Positions 38,704 through 47,345 of a DNA stretch of 64,000 nt are shown piece by piece. Source of the DNA: an uncultured Rhodocyclaceae bacterium (GTDB taxonomy: Bacteria > Pseudomonadota > Gammaproteobacteria > Burkholderiales > Rhodocyclaceae); the NCBI GenBank assembly GCA_907163075.1, contig CAJQTY010000001.1:1550001-1614000 (forward strand), written 5' to 3'. The number at the start of each line of letters is the position of its first letter. Position 1 is the stretch's first letter. The notes under the pieces are model-generated. The model did no database searches and was not told the DNA's origin. It worked only from the letters and a program-made list of their open reading frames with translations. Both the position numbers and the translations under genes were made by a program.

Positions 38704-39026
38704 AGCCAGGCGCACCCACGTCCTGGCGCCCGGCCCATGGGTACATGCAGCATCGGACGCGGATTCCAAAGCCATGCGGGATTGAATGCCTGGCAGGAGA
38801 ATCGGCGTCCACTCCTGTCATTTGCCAGATCTCCGGTCAAGCGGAAAACCACCTCTTCGACCCCATGACGCTGGCGATAAATCCGAGGATCCAGGGGCAT
38901 ATCGCTAAGCCGCCGTCCTGGAAGACGTGCGTTTAGTATCCTCCATGATTTGAGTTAATGGCACAGCTCTTACGAGCATGCTATGTTTATGCATTCTCGA
39001 ATACCCTGGAAGGGATAAGGCGTTTC
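38704..39026. other. Gap between the PfkB kinase and RpiR genes
   Basis: No coding sequence is supported. A six-base-pair hairpin (38705-38727) without a T-run follows the kinase stop. The base composition changes to a more mixed pattern, which might be degenerate sequence. No CTTTAC/GTAAAG site is found here, so RpiR is probably expressed by readthrough or from an unrecognised promoter. Confidence 0.4.
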
Positions 39027-39887
39027 ATGGTCACGACCGTAGATGATGCAAGCTCCATTGGCCCGCGCTTGCGCATGATGGTTTCAGTGCTTACGCCACT
39101 GGAAGCTCGTTTGGTGGGTGCTGTTCTTTCAAACGGTTTCGACGAGCACATCGCGTTGAGGGATGTGGCCACTGCCTGTGAAATGTCCGAAGCCATGGTT
39201 GTAAAGACCGCCAAGAAACTTGGTTTTTCCGGATTTCGCGATCTGCGCCGCCAAGCGGCTGCATACAACCGTCTCCCCATCACGGAGATGCACCAGGAAC
39301 TCTCCCCGAACGACACGCTTCGGGAGATCGTCACCAAAGTCTTCCGCACGTCTGCGCAGGCGCTGGAGGAAACCCTCGGAATTCTCGATATGGTCGCTTT
39401 CGAACGGGCGGCGGAGTTGCTGGCCAAGGCAAAGCAACGTGATTTTTATGGATTTGGTGGATCGGCACAGATTGCTTGTGATGCCGTCCACAAATTTCTC
39501 CGAATCGGCGTACGGGCAACGGCATACAACGATCCTCACATGATGTTGATGTCGGCGGCGCTACTCGGTCCGGAAGACGTCGTTCTCGCGATTTCGCATT
39601 CGGGCCAGACAGCAAACGTGATTGAGGCGGTTAAAGCCGCCCAGGTCAACACTGTGCCTGTGATCGCCATCACCAACTATTCTGAATCGCCGTTGGCAAC
39701 CCTGGCCGATGTCGTTCTGTGTTCGACGGCACGCGGATCGCCGCTAACCGGGGAAAATGCGGCCGCTCGTGTGGCACAACTCAATATTCTGGATGCCTTG
39801 TTCGTGGCCGTTGCGCAGCGCGATTACGCACACGCCGAACTTCAGCTGAATCGTACGATGATGGCGGTCGCGCACAAGCGCAAATGA
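39027..39887 (+). CDS. RpiR-family transcriptional regulator (HTH + SIS)
   Basis: The 286-residue product has an N-terminal RpiR-type helix-turn-helix (about 5-80, with IALRDVATACEMSEAMVVKT and KKLGFSGFRDLRRQAA) and a C-terminal SIS domain (about 105-250, with FYGFGGSAQIACDAVHKFLR and LAISHSGQTANVIEAV) that senses a phosphosugar. The ATG at 39027 follows TAAGGCG; an in-frame upstream ATG at 38958 lacks a good site. It is the likely repressor acting at the CTTTAC-N16-GTAAAG sites found at three promoters of this locus. The ligand is presumably the phosphorylated product of the pathway. Confidence 0.88.
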   Translation: MVTTVDDASSIGPRLRMMVSVLTPLEARLVGAVLSNGFDEHIALRDVATACEMSEAMVVKTAKKLGFSGFRDLRRQAAAYNRLPITEMHQELSPNDTLREIVTKVFRTSAQALEETLGILDMVAFERAAELLAKAKQRDFYGFGGSAQIACDAVHKFLRIGVRATAYNDPHMMLMSAALLGPEDVVLAISHSGQTANVIEAVKAAQVNTVPVIAITNYSESPLATLADVVLCSTARGSPLTGENAAARVAQLNILDALFVAVAQRDYAHAELQLNRTMMAVAHKRK

Positions 39888-40398
39888 TCGGCAAGGCCGC
39901 TGGAGCAAAACCGTTCCTCAGGTGACAGCCAAGCGCGGACCAGAACCTGACCGCTGCTTCAACCGACAAATTGTCGCGCATTCTGCTATGAGCGAGGGGT
40001 TGCGAGGGTTCGCCAGCCTTGGCACTTAGTGAGTGCCGGGATGGTGACGCAACGAGTTCGGACTTACGCATTCGATCAGGAAATTGACGCCACTCGCCTG
40101 TCCTCGTACCGCCATCCCCGTTGGTCATTGCCAGCTACCACGGGGCAACGGAATTTCGAATCAGCTGAGCGGCGAGTGCAACGGACCTGTTTCCTATAGG
40201 GATGAACCTGCACCGCATCGCCAGTAGCACGGATGGTAGTGAAAGCCGCGCGCCGTCCTTGGCAATTGATGGGCGACAAACTAACCTTACGGGTGTATAG
40301 CCAAGGCCTGCACTTACTCTTAGCGCCAACGGTATCGAAAATCAGGCTTTCACAATCGACAGCTGTTGGCACGGACCGCTCACTTACGAGGAATTACC
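39888..40398. other. Intergenic region without a recognisable gene
   Basis: This gap of about 510 bases has several short open frames, none with a convincing start or domain. It marks the end of the lower-G+C sugar block; the sequence from about 40400 onward has the higher G+C of the flanks. Confidence 0.45.
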
Positions 40399-41181
40399 AT
40401 GAATCAGACCAAACCAATCCTGGTGCAAGACAAACCGCTGGGCGGTGGAGTAATGCCGGCCATCATCACGCCGCTGGTTGGAAAAACGCAGGCCGCGATC
40501 CTTGATGAAGTCGCGGCAATCATTCCCAAAAAACCTGACCTGCTTGAGTGGCGAGTTGATTTCTTCGCCGACATCGGCGATGCCCAGGCCGTGGTCGCAA
40601 CCGCGCAGGCCATCCGCCAGGCGGCCGGCGGTGTTCCCGTGCTGCTCACGCGGCGCAACGTGAGCGAAGGCGGCGAAAAAATTTCGATCGCCGAACCGGC
40701 GGTGGTGGCGATGTACGCCGCGGCCTGTCAGGCCCGTTGTGTGGAACTGATCGACTACGAACTCTCCAACGACGCCGACGATTTGCATCGGCTACGCGAA
40801 GTTTCTGCGGCCAACGGCATTTCGATGATCATGTCCTACCACAACTTCCAGATGACGCCGGATGCGGCCACGCTGGACAGCAAGTTTGCCGCCGCCGAGC
40901 GCCTCGGTGCCGATGTCGCCAAGGTGGCGGTAATGCCGCAGAATGCCCAGGACGTGCTGGCGCTGCTCGCGGCGACCGATCGTGCGCGGCAGACGATCGG
41001 ACTGCCGCTGATCAGCATGTCGATGGGCGGTATCGGTTCGCTGTCGCGGATCGTCGGCTGGGTCTACGGCTCGGCCGCCACTTTCGCCGTCGGCAAGAGC
41101 AGTTCCGCGCCAGGGCAGATTGCCATCGAGGAACTGCGCTCGGTTCTCGGGATCATGCGCAAGGCGGTCAACGGAGGCTGA
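40399..41181 (+). CDS. aroD: Type I 3-dehydroquinate dehydratase
   Basis: The 260-residue product is a type I (Schiff-base) dehydroquinase: Glu-Arg in LLEWRVDFF, catalytic His in IMSYHNF, catalytic Lys in ADVAKVAVMPQ and the C-terminal GKSSSAPGQI substrate loop. The ATG at 40399 follows GAGGAA. It acts on 3-dehydroquinate in shikimate synthesis or quinate catabolism. Most betaproteobacteria use the type II enzyme AroQ for biosynthesis, so an isolated type I gene beside sugar-catabolic genes may serve a catabolic route; that is inference. Confidence 0.9.
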   Translation: MNQTKPILVQDKPLGGGVMPAIITPLVGKTQAAILDEVAAIIPKKPDLLEWRVDFFADIGDAQAVVATAQAIRQAAGGVPVLLTRRNVSEGGEKISIAEPAVVAMYAAACQARCVELIDYELSNDADDLHRLREVSAANGISMIMSYHNFQMTPDAATLDSKFAAAERLGADVAKVAVMPQNAQDVLALLAATDRARQTIGLPLISMSMGGIGSLSRIVGWVYGSAATFAVGKSSSAPGQIAIEELRSVLGIMRKAVNGG

Positions 41182-41435
41182 CGCCGGGCCGGAGTTCGAC
41201 GAACAGCCGGGGCGGTGTCGGCGACTACCCGACCGAGCAGTTCGTGCATGTCGATACCGGCCGCATCCGCCGCTGGTAGCCGCCGGACGGGCGGCAAAAC
41301 GATGACTCGTCATCATCGTGTTCCAGAATGACCGCCTGCTGGCTACGCCAAAAATAGTTGCCAGAAAGCCCTGGCGCTCCGGAACAAGTAATCCAATGTT
41401 GAACTCTTATGGCTTTACACCCCGAGGAGAACAAC

Positions 41436-42638
41436 ATGCCATTCAATAGTCCACGTCTTTGCCTCGCCCTTATCGTGACTGGATTGCTGGGTGTCGCATG
41501 CTCCAGCCCCGAGGTCAAAACCACGGTGGCCGCGACGCCAGCGGCTCCCCCGCCGATTGTCGCCGTGCCTTATGACGAGGCAGTGCGCAAGGCGGCCCAG
41601 GATCTCCTTGCCAACGCCAAACTGCCCAGCGACCAGAGGTTCAGCCTGATCATCGATCCGCTGGTCGACGGCAATACCGGCGAACGCACCGTGGCCACGG
41701 CGGCCATGGAAAAATCTGTCGTCGAGATGGTCAAGGCCAATTTCCAGCAACTGGAGGTCCAGCCATTCAGCAATGAGGTGGTTTCGAAGTTGCCATTGAT
41801 CATGGTCGGCACCTTCACGCCGATCAACCTGCAGGGCAAGGCCGACGGCGAGCGCAATGCCTACCGCATCTGCTTTGCGCTGGCCGACCTGAAAACCGGG
41901 AAGATCATCAGCAAGGGCCTGGCCCGCTCGCTGCCAGACGGCTTCGATCCGACGCCGCTACCCTTCTTCCGCGACATGCCGGTGTGGTCGAAAGACTCGG
42001 CCGTCGATGGTTACATCAAGACCTGCCAGGGAACCAAGGCCGGCGATCCGATCAACCCGGCCTACATTGATTCCGTGCTCGCCGCGGCGACCATCAACGA
42101 GGCGATCGCGGCCTACGAGAGCAAGCGCTACAGGGATTCGCTGGCGCTCTACCACGCCGTGCTGAAGAACCCGGCCGGCAACCAGGCGCGGGTTCTGGCC
42201 GGGATCTACATGAACAATTCGAAGCTCGGGCGCAAGCCGGCGGCGATGAAATCCTTCGGGCAACTGGTCGACATGGGCTTGTCCACGGACCGCCTGGCGA
42301 TTCGCTTCAACTTCAAGCCGGGTGCGACGGCCTTCGCCGCGGACCCGCTGCCCTACAACCAGTGGCTGTCGGAGATTGCCCGCCAGACGCAGCGCCAGAC
42401 GACCTGCCTTGAAGTCGCCGGGCACACGCGCAAGAGCAGTTCGGAGCAGCTCGATGAACGGCTCTCGCTGCAGCGCGCCGAATTCGTGCGTCAGAAGCTG
42501 ATCACGGTCAATCCGGCCCTCGCCAAGCGGGCCACGGCGCAAGGCTACGGTTCGCAGCGCGCGCTCGTCGGCACCGGCAAGGGCAACGACTCGGACGCCC
42601 TCGACCAGCGTATCGAATTCAAGAAAACGTCGTGCTGA
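41436..42638 (+). CDS. OmpA-domain lipoprotein with CsgG/LpoB-like N-terminal region
   Basis: The 400-residue product has a signal peptide ending LLGVAC, a probable lipobox with Gly at -3. A domain of about 150 residues resembles CsgG/FlgO-type folds (FSLIIDPLVDGNTGE, KLPLIMVGTFTPINLQG). A TPR-like helical stretch (EAIAAYESKRYRDSLALYHA) comes next, then a C-terminal OmpA-like peptidoglycan-binding region (CLEVAGHTRKSSSEQLDERL, RAEFVRQKL). The ATG follows GAGGAG. It lies 28 bases before the exported WD40-caspase gene and probably forms a cell-envelope unit with it. The function is unknown. Confidence 0.75.
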   Translation: MPFNSPRLCLALIVTGLLGVACSSPEVKTTVAATPAAPPPIVAVPYDEAVRKAAQDLLANAKLPSDQRFSLIIDPLVDGNTGERTVATAAMEKSVVEMVKANFQQLEVQPFSNEVVSKLPLIMVGTFTPINLQGKADGERNAYRICFALADLKTGKIISKGLARSLPDGFDPTPLPFFRDMPVWSKDSAVDGYIKTCQGTKAGDPINPAYIDSVLAAATINEAIAAYESKRYRDSLALYHAVLKNPAGNQARVLAGIYMNNSKLGRKPAAMKSFGQLVDMGLSTDRLAIRFNFKPGATAFAADPLPYNQWLSEIARQTQRQTTCLEVAGHTRKSSSEQLDERLSLQRAEFVRQKLITVNPALAKRATAQGYGSQRALVGTGKGNDSDALDQRIEFKKTSC

Positions 42639-42666
42639 GCACCTCTAGTTCCGACCGACGACGGCC

Positions 42667-45591
42667 ATGAGCCGCTTCTTCGCAGCCCTGTTCGGGCTGC
42701 TACTGGCCGTCGGCGTTCACGCCGCGGAAAAGGAATCGGGGCTGAGCCTGCGCCTGGAAACCGGGACCCATGCCGCGGCCATACGGGCGGCCGGCATCGA
42801 TTCCGGCGGGCGCTTCGTCGTCACCGCCTCCGAGGACAAGACGGCGCGCGTCTGGGATGCGGCGAGCGGGGCCTTGCTCTCGGTATTCCGCCCGCCTTCC
42901 GCACCGGGTAACGCCGGCAAGCTGTTTGCCGTGTCCATGGCTCCTGATGGCTCGACGTATGCCACGGCCGGCTGGTCGGCGGGCAACGACGTCTATCTGG
43001 TAAGCCGCCGCGACGGTCAGATCGTCCACCGCATCTCCGGTCTGCCCAACGTGATCACGCACCTTGCATTTTCTCCCGACGGCAGGACGCTTGCTGTCGG
43101 CCTTTGGGGAAACCATGGCGTTCGCGTCTTTTCCAGCGCCGACGGCTGGCAGAAGGTGAACGAACTGCCCGGCGACGCGAATTACACCGGCGAAGTCAAT
43201 GCCAGCGCCTGGTCGCCCGACGGCAAGCGCCTGATCGTCAGCGCCGCCGATGGTTATCTGCGTGCTTACCAGGCGAACGCCCAGGGCCTCCAGCCGCTCG
43301 CCAGCGCCGTTCCGGCCGGAGCCGGCCGACCGCACGGCCTGGCCTTTTCGCCGGACGGCACTATCCTGGCGGTTGGCGCGTCGGATCAGGCGACTGTTGC
43401 GCTGATCGATCCGGGCACGCTCAAGCTTACGAAAATCCTGACGCCGCCGGGTAGTGGCCCGGTGCGCGGGCTGAACGCCGTGGCCTGGTCGAGCGATGGC
43501 CGGCGGCTCTTTGCCGCCGGCGCCTGGGTCGACGAAAAAGGCCGCTTCGCTGTGTGCGGCTGGCCCGAGGCCGGCGCCGGCAAGCCCGACTGCAACCCGC
43601 TCGCGGGCAACACCGTCACCGCCCTGCAAAGCGCCGCCGACGGCCGGCTGTTGTACGCCACCGCCGACCCGGCCTGGGGCGTGCTGGGTACGCAGGCTCA
43701 GTCGCTGGTCGCAGTCGCCGGATCGGCGCTCGATTTCCGCAACCAGCGCGGCAAGTTTCGCCTGGCCGCCGACGCCAGCGCGCTGAGCTTCCGTGACCTG
43801 CCGCCGGAAACCGTCGACGCCGCGTTCGACACCCGGCAACTGGGCTGGGCGAAAGCCCGGAAGGAGTGGCCGGCGCCGCGCACGATGGCGGCCAGAACCA
43901 GCGTCGACAACTGGTTCGAGCGGCAGCATCCGCAAATCAACGGCAAGCCGGTCACCCTCGACTCCGGCGAATGGTCGCTCTCGGCGGCGGTTTCCGGCAA
44001 CGGCGAACAGGTCGCCATCGCCACCAACAATAACCTGATGCTGCTCGACCGGGCAGCCAGGGTACGCTGGCGGGTCCCCGCCCCGAACACGCCGTGGCAG
44101 GTCAACCTGAGCGACGACGGGCGCTGGGTGGTCACCGCCTTCAGCGACGGAACGCTGCGCTGGTACCGGACGGCGGACGGTAGCGAGCAGCTGGCCTTCT
44201 TCCCGCACCCGGACGGAAAGCGCTGGGTGGCGTGGACGCCGGCCGGCTATTTCGCCGCCAGCCCCGGCGGCGAAGACCTGGTCGGCTGGCAGCTCGATCG
44301 CGGCGAGAAGCAGGCCGCCGATTTCTACCCGGCGTCGCGCTTCCGGGCCGAATATTTCCGCCCCGAGTTGATCTCCGCCGTGGTTGCCACCGGCAGCATG
44401 GAAAGCGCACTCACCGCACTCGCCGGGCTGGTGCGCCCGCCCGAGCGCCAGGAGGCGATTCGCGAACGCCTGCCGCCGACCGTGCGCATCGTCGCCCCCG
44501 ACGACCTGAACAAGGTTTCCGACAAACGCGTCACGCTGCGCCTGGCCATCCGCACGTCCGAGGATGCGCCGGCCACGCGCGTACTGGCGCGGGTCAACGG
44601 CCAGCTCGTCCAGTTGCCGGCGCTTTCTTCCCTCAAGGTTTCGCCGACCGGCCAGCCGGAGGAAAACGTCTACGACCTGCCGCTGGCCATACCGGCCGGC
44701 GAGTCCACGATCCTGGCCTTCGCCGAAAACCGGCACGGGATGTCGGCGGAAGCCAGCCTGCGCGTCAAGGGGCCGCCGCTGGCCGAGAACAAGCCGGCGC
44801 CGGCCGCGCCCGGTGCACCCGCGCCGGGCGAGCCCGATCTGCGCCCCGCCCTCTACGTGATCGCCATCGGCGTCAGCAACTATGGTGATCCGTCGATCCG
44901 CCTGGACTATGCCGCCAAGGATTCGCAGGATCTGAGCAACTTTCTGACAACCCAGGAAGGCGGGCTCTACCGCAAGGTCACCGTGCGCCTGCTGACCGAC
45001 GGCAATGCCAAGCGCGACGATATCCTCGACGGACTGGAGTGGATACGCCGCGAGCTCACCGCGCGCGACGTGGCCATCGTCTTCCTGGCCGGGCACGGCG
45101 TGAACGACGCCGACGGCGTCTATTATTTCCTGCCGCAGGACGTCGATGTGAAACGGCTCAAACGCACCGGCGTGATCTTTACCGAGATTCGCAACACGCT
45201 CGTTTCTTTGCCCGGCAAAGCGCTATTCTTCGTCGACACCTGCCACGCCGGCAATGTGCTCGGCACCGGCTCGCGCTCGCTGCGCTCCGATACCACCGCC
45301 GTGGTCAACGAACTGTCGAGTGCCGACAACGGCGTCATCGTCTTTGCGGCGTCGACCGGCCGACAGTCTTCCCTTGAATCGTCGAAATGGGGCAACGGGG
45401 CGTTCACCAAGGCGATTCTTGAAGGACTGAGCGGGCAGGCGGATTTCAACAAGTCCGGCCGCATCACGCACAAGATGCTCGATCTCTACGTCTCGGAGCG
45501 CGTCAAGCGGCTGACCGATGGCGCGCAGTCGCCGGTCACCATCGTTCCTAACGGCGTCCCCGATTTCCCGCTGGTTCTCGGCACGCGTTAG
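42667..45591 (+). CDS. Exported WD40-repeat and caspase (peptidase C14) domain protein
   Basis: The 974-residue product has a signal peptide (cleavage after VHA, about residue 19). It is followed by a beta-propeller of WD40-like repeats (about 25-510, with AFSPDGRTLAVG, AWSPDGKRLIVSA and AFSPDGTILAVGA), an Ig-like linker (about 590-700) and a caspase/metacaspase domain (about 730-965). The predicted catalytic dyad is intact: His810 in FLAGHGVND and Cys859 in FVDTCHAG. WD40-caspase fusions are known in bacteria, but their substrates are mostly unknown. The signal peptide puts this one in the periplasm, next to two OmpA-domain proteins. Confidence 0.85.
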   Translation: MSRFFAALFGLLLAVGVHAAEKESGLSLRLETGTHAAAIRAAGIDSGGRFVVTASEDKTARVWDAASGALLSVFRPPSAPGNAGKLFAVSMAPDGSTYATAGWSAGNDVYLVSRRDGQIVHRISGLPNVITHLAFSPDGRTLAVGLWGNHGVRVFSSADGWQKVNELPGDANYTGEVNASAWSPDGKRLIVSAADGYLRAYQANAQGLQPLASAVPAGAGRPHGLAFSPDGTILAVGASDQATVALIDPGTLKLTKILTPPGSGPVRGLNAVAWSSDGRRLFAAGAWVDEKGRFAVCGWPEAGAGKPDCNPLAGNTVTALQSAADGRLLYATADPAWGVLGTQAQSLVAVAGSALDFRNQRGKFRLAADASALSFRDLPPETVDAAFDTRQLGWAKARKEWPAPRTMAARTSVDNWFERQHPQINGKPVTLDSGEWSLSAAVSGNGEQVAIATNNNLMLLDRAARVRWRVPAPNTPWQVNLSDDGRWVVTAFSDGTLRWYRTADGSEQLAFFPHPDGKRWVAWTPAGYFAASPGGEDLVGWQLDRGEKQAADFYPASRFRAEYFRPELISAVVATGSMESALTALAGLVRPPERQEAIRERLPPTVRIVAPDDLNKVSDKRVTLRLAIRTSEDAPATRVLARVNGQLVQLPALSSLKVSPTGQPEENVYDLPLAIPAGESTILAFAENRHGMSAEASLRVKGPPLAENKPAPAAPGAPAPGEPDLRPALYVIAIGVSNYGDPSIRLDYAAKDSQDLSNFLTTQEGGLYRKVTVRLLTDGNAKRDDILDGLEWIRRELTARDVAIVFLAGHGVNDADGVYYFLPQDVDVKRLKRTGVIFTEIRNTLVSLPGKALFFVDTCHAGNVLGTGSRSLRSDTTAVVNELSSADNGVIVFAASTGRQSSLESSKWGNGAFTKAILEGLSGQADFNKSGRITHKMLDLYVSERVKRLTDGAQSPVTIVPNGVPDFPLVLGTR

Positions 45592-45648
45592 GGAGGCGCT
45601 GATTTATTCGTCACACCGGCGGAAGCCGGTGTCCAGTTCGTTGATTTT
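45588..45648. repeat. 61-bp repeat with hairpin, copy A
   Basis: It runs from the stop codon of the caspase gene: TTAGGGAGGCGCTGATT, then ACACCGGC-GGAA-GCCGGTGT (an eight-base-pair stem with a GGAA tetraloop), then CCAGTTCGTTGATTT. It matches 48036-48096 with only a few differences. It abuts a response-regulator fragment. Confidence 0.85.
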
Positions 45649-45775
45649 CTTGCTTGTTGAGGACAATCGGATGATCGGCAAAGCAATATCGGTCGCCCTC
45701 GGGGATGCCGCCCATGTGGTGGATTGGGTAAAGGATGGCGCCATCGCGATCCGCTACGGCGAGTTATGCGGTTGA
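45641..45775 (+). pseudogene. Fragment of an OmpR-type response regulator receiver domain
   Basis: Reading in frame from the repeat, the product is LIFLLVEDNRMIGKAISVAL then GDAAHVVDWVKDGAIAIRY, ending TGA at 45775. LLVEDxRMIGxA and VDWVKDG are the start of receiver domains of QseB/PmrA-type regulators. The phosphoacceptor region and the output domain are missing. The repeat at 45588-45648 replaces its first codons. It looks like debris from a deletion or repeat insertion. Confidence 0.6.
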
Positions 45776-45844
45776 ATTACCGGCCAGTCTGACGTAAAGT
45801 GCTCTTTTCCATTCAACTACATAACCGCACAGGGAGAACGTCTG

Positions 45845-46324
45845 ATGGATGACAGGGACGAAAGCACAAAAGTTGCCATGATCCTGGTGAGCCTTATCGT
45901 TTCGGCTGTCGTAGCGTTTGTACTGTTCATTGGTGCAGGTTCGGGCAAGAAATCCGCGCCACGCGCCAGCCAGTCGGCGGCGGCCGTCGGCGAGGCGCCA
46001 GCACCGGTCGGCGAGGCGCTGCTCAAGGCCTATTACGAGATCGGCAAGGCCGAGCTTTCCGCCGACTCGGCCGCGGCGCTCAAGGCTGTCGTCGATGCCG
46101 CCGTCGCCAACCCCACCCGGATCATTCTCATTTCCGGCTTCCACGATGCATCGGGCGACCCGGCCCAGAACGCCGAACTGGCCAGGAATCGGGCGCTTGG
46201 CGCACAGAGCGCGCTGGTTGCCGCAGGGATTCCGGCCGAGCGCATCATGCTGCGCAAGCCGGAAGTGACCGAAGGCAGCGGCGGCGCCAGGGAGGCGCGG
46301 CGCGTGGAGTTTCGCGTTCAGTAG
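45845..46324 (+). CDS. Inner-membrane-anchored OmpA-like domain protein
   Basis: The 159-residue product has one N-terminal membrane helix (VAMILVSLIVSAVVAFVLFI), a low-complexity linker and an OmpA/MotB-type domain (LLKAYYEIGKAELSADSAAA, ILISGFHDASGDPAQN, ELARNRALGAQ, ARRVEFRV). The ATG at 45845 follows AGGGAGAACGTCTG. It may contact peptidoglycan from the inner membrane. Its place after the caspase gene suggests a related envelope role, although the response-regulator debris and repeat separate them. Confidence 0.8.
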   Translation: MDDRDESTKVAMILVSLIVSAVVAFVLFIGAGSGKKSAPRASQSAAAVGEAPAPVGEALLKAYYEIGKAELSADSAAALKAVVDAAVANPTRIILISGFHDASGDPAQNAELARNRALGAQSALVAAGIPAERIMLRKPEVTEGSGGAREARRVEFRVQ

Positions 46325-46356
46325 GCTTTTCCCGCATTTGCCGAGGCTAGCCGCCT

Positions 46357-46391
46357 GTCGGACTTGACCATGTCGGACTTGACCATGTCGG
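46357..46391. repeat. Short tandem repeat (15-base unit, 2.3 copies)
   Basis: GTCGGACTTGACCAT occurs twice in tandem (46357-46386), followed by a partial third GTCGG. It lies in the 328-base gap 46325-46652, which otherwise holds only a terminator and no gene. Confidence 0.75.
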
Positions 46392-46534
46392 CTGCAAAAA
46401 GCGGGAAGACGGCTCATTTTTCCCCGTATTTCGGCGCGAATAGAACAACTATTCGCTTCAAATCCGTGAAAAACTGCGCTCGTCTCCCACTTTTTTCGCT
46501 TCGACCCATCAAGCCCGACAGGCTGCAAGAAAAC

Positions 46535-46560
46535 GCCAGCCTCGACGCTGGCATTTTTTT
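46535..46560 (+). terminator. Rho-independent terminator
   Basis: GCCAGC (46535-46540), a six-base loop and GCTGGC (46547-46552) are followed by A and seven T. It lies about 210 bases after the OmpA-like gene and 93 bases before the esterase gene. Confidence 0.75.
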
Positions 46561-46652
46561 CTGACCCGTCGCAAGGCTTTCGCCGGCGCGGGCGGCGGGT
46601 GCCGCCGTCAACTCTGCCATAATGCCCCGACTGACCCGACCAGGAGCTTCCA

Positions 46653-47345
46653 TTGGACGAATTCTTGCCTGCCATCGAACAGGAAACCGCCGACCACCCG
46701 CAGTTCTCGGTGATCTGGATGCACGGCCTCGGCGCCGACGGCTCCGACTTTGTTCCGATCGTGCCCGAACTTGGCCTCGACGACGATTGCGCCGTCCGTT
46801 TCATATTCCCGCATGCGCCGCTGATCGCGGTGACGTGCAACGGCGGCTACGTGATGCGTGCGTGGTACGACATCATTTCGCTGGATATCGACAGCCGCCA
46901 GATCGACGACGCAGGAATCCTCGAATCGCGGCAGGCGATCCGCCGCCTGATCGAACGTGAAAACCGGCGCGGCATAGCGAGCGAGCGCATTTTCATCGCC
47001 GGTTTTTCGCAGGGTGGCGCCATCGCCTATGCCTGTGCGCTGACGCACCCGGAGAAGCTGGCCGGCGTCATCGCGCTGTCGACCTACATCCCGAATCCTG
47101 CCTGGCTGGCCGCCGAGGCCACTCGCGCCAACGCCGCCACGCCAATTTTCGCCGCCCATGGCACCGCCGACGAGGTGGTTTCCTTTCAGTTGGGCGCGGC
47201 GGCCAGAGATGTGCTGGCTGGGCTCGGCTATACGCTTGAATGGCACCAATACCCGATGCCGCACTCGGTTTGCCTGGAAGAGATTCAAGCCATCGGCGCA
47301 TGGCTGCGCAAGGCCATGGCCCAATGCCGCGGAGAGCGGCCTTGA
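46653..47345 (+). CDS. Carboxylesterase/phospholipase family alpha/beta hydrolase
   Basis: The 230-residue product has the hydrolase layout: oxyanion region WMHGLGADGSDF, nucleophile Ser in GFSQGGAIAYA (about residue 119), Asp in HGTADEVVSF and His in MPHSVCLEEI. This matches the small EstB/YpfH-type carboxylesterases that hydrolyse short-chain esters. The start is TTG at 46653 with AGGAG six bases upstream; there is no ATG nearby. Its stop overlaps the next gene's TTG start by four bases. Confidence 0.9.
   Translation: MDEFLPAIEQETADHPQFSVIWMHGLGADGSDFVPIVPELGLDDDCAVRFIFPHAPLIAVTCNGGYVMRAWYDIISLDIDSRQIDDAGILESRQAIRRLIERENRRGIASERIFIAGFSQGGAIAYACALTHPEKLAGVIALSTYIPNPAWLAAEATRANAATPIFAAHGTADEVVSFQLGAAARDVLAGLGYTLEWHQYPMPHSVCLEEIQAIGAWLRKAMAQCRGERP

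Noticed and set aside
38705-38727. Hairpin after the PfkB kinase as a terminator
   Set aside because: The six-base-pair stem lacks a T-run and the RpiR gene follows on the same strand, so termination is not supported.
46357-46391. Tandem 15-base repeat considered as a CRISPR or iteron array
   Set aside because: Only 2.3 direct copies without spacers and no cas or rep gene nearby.
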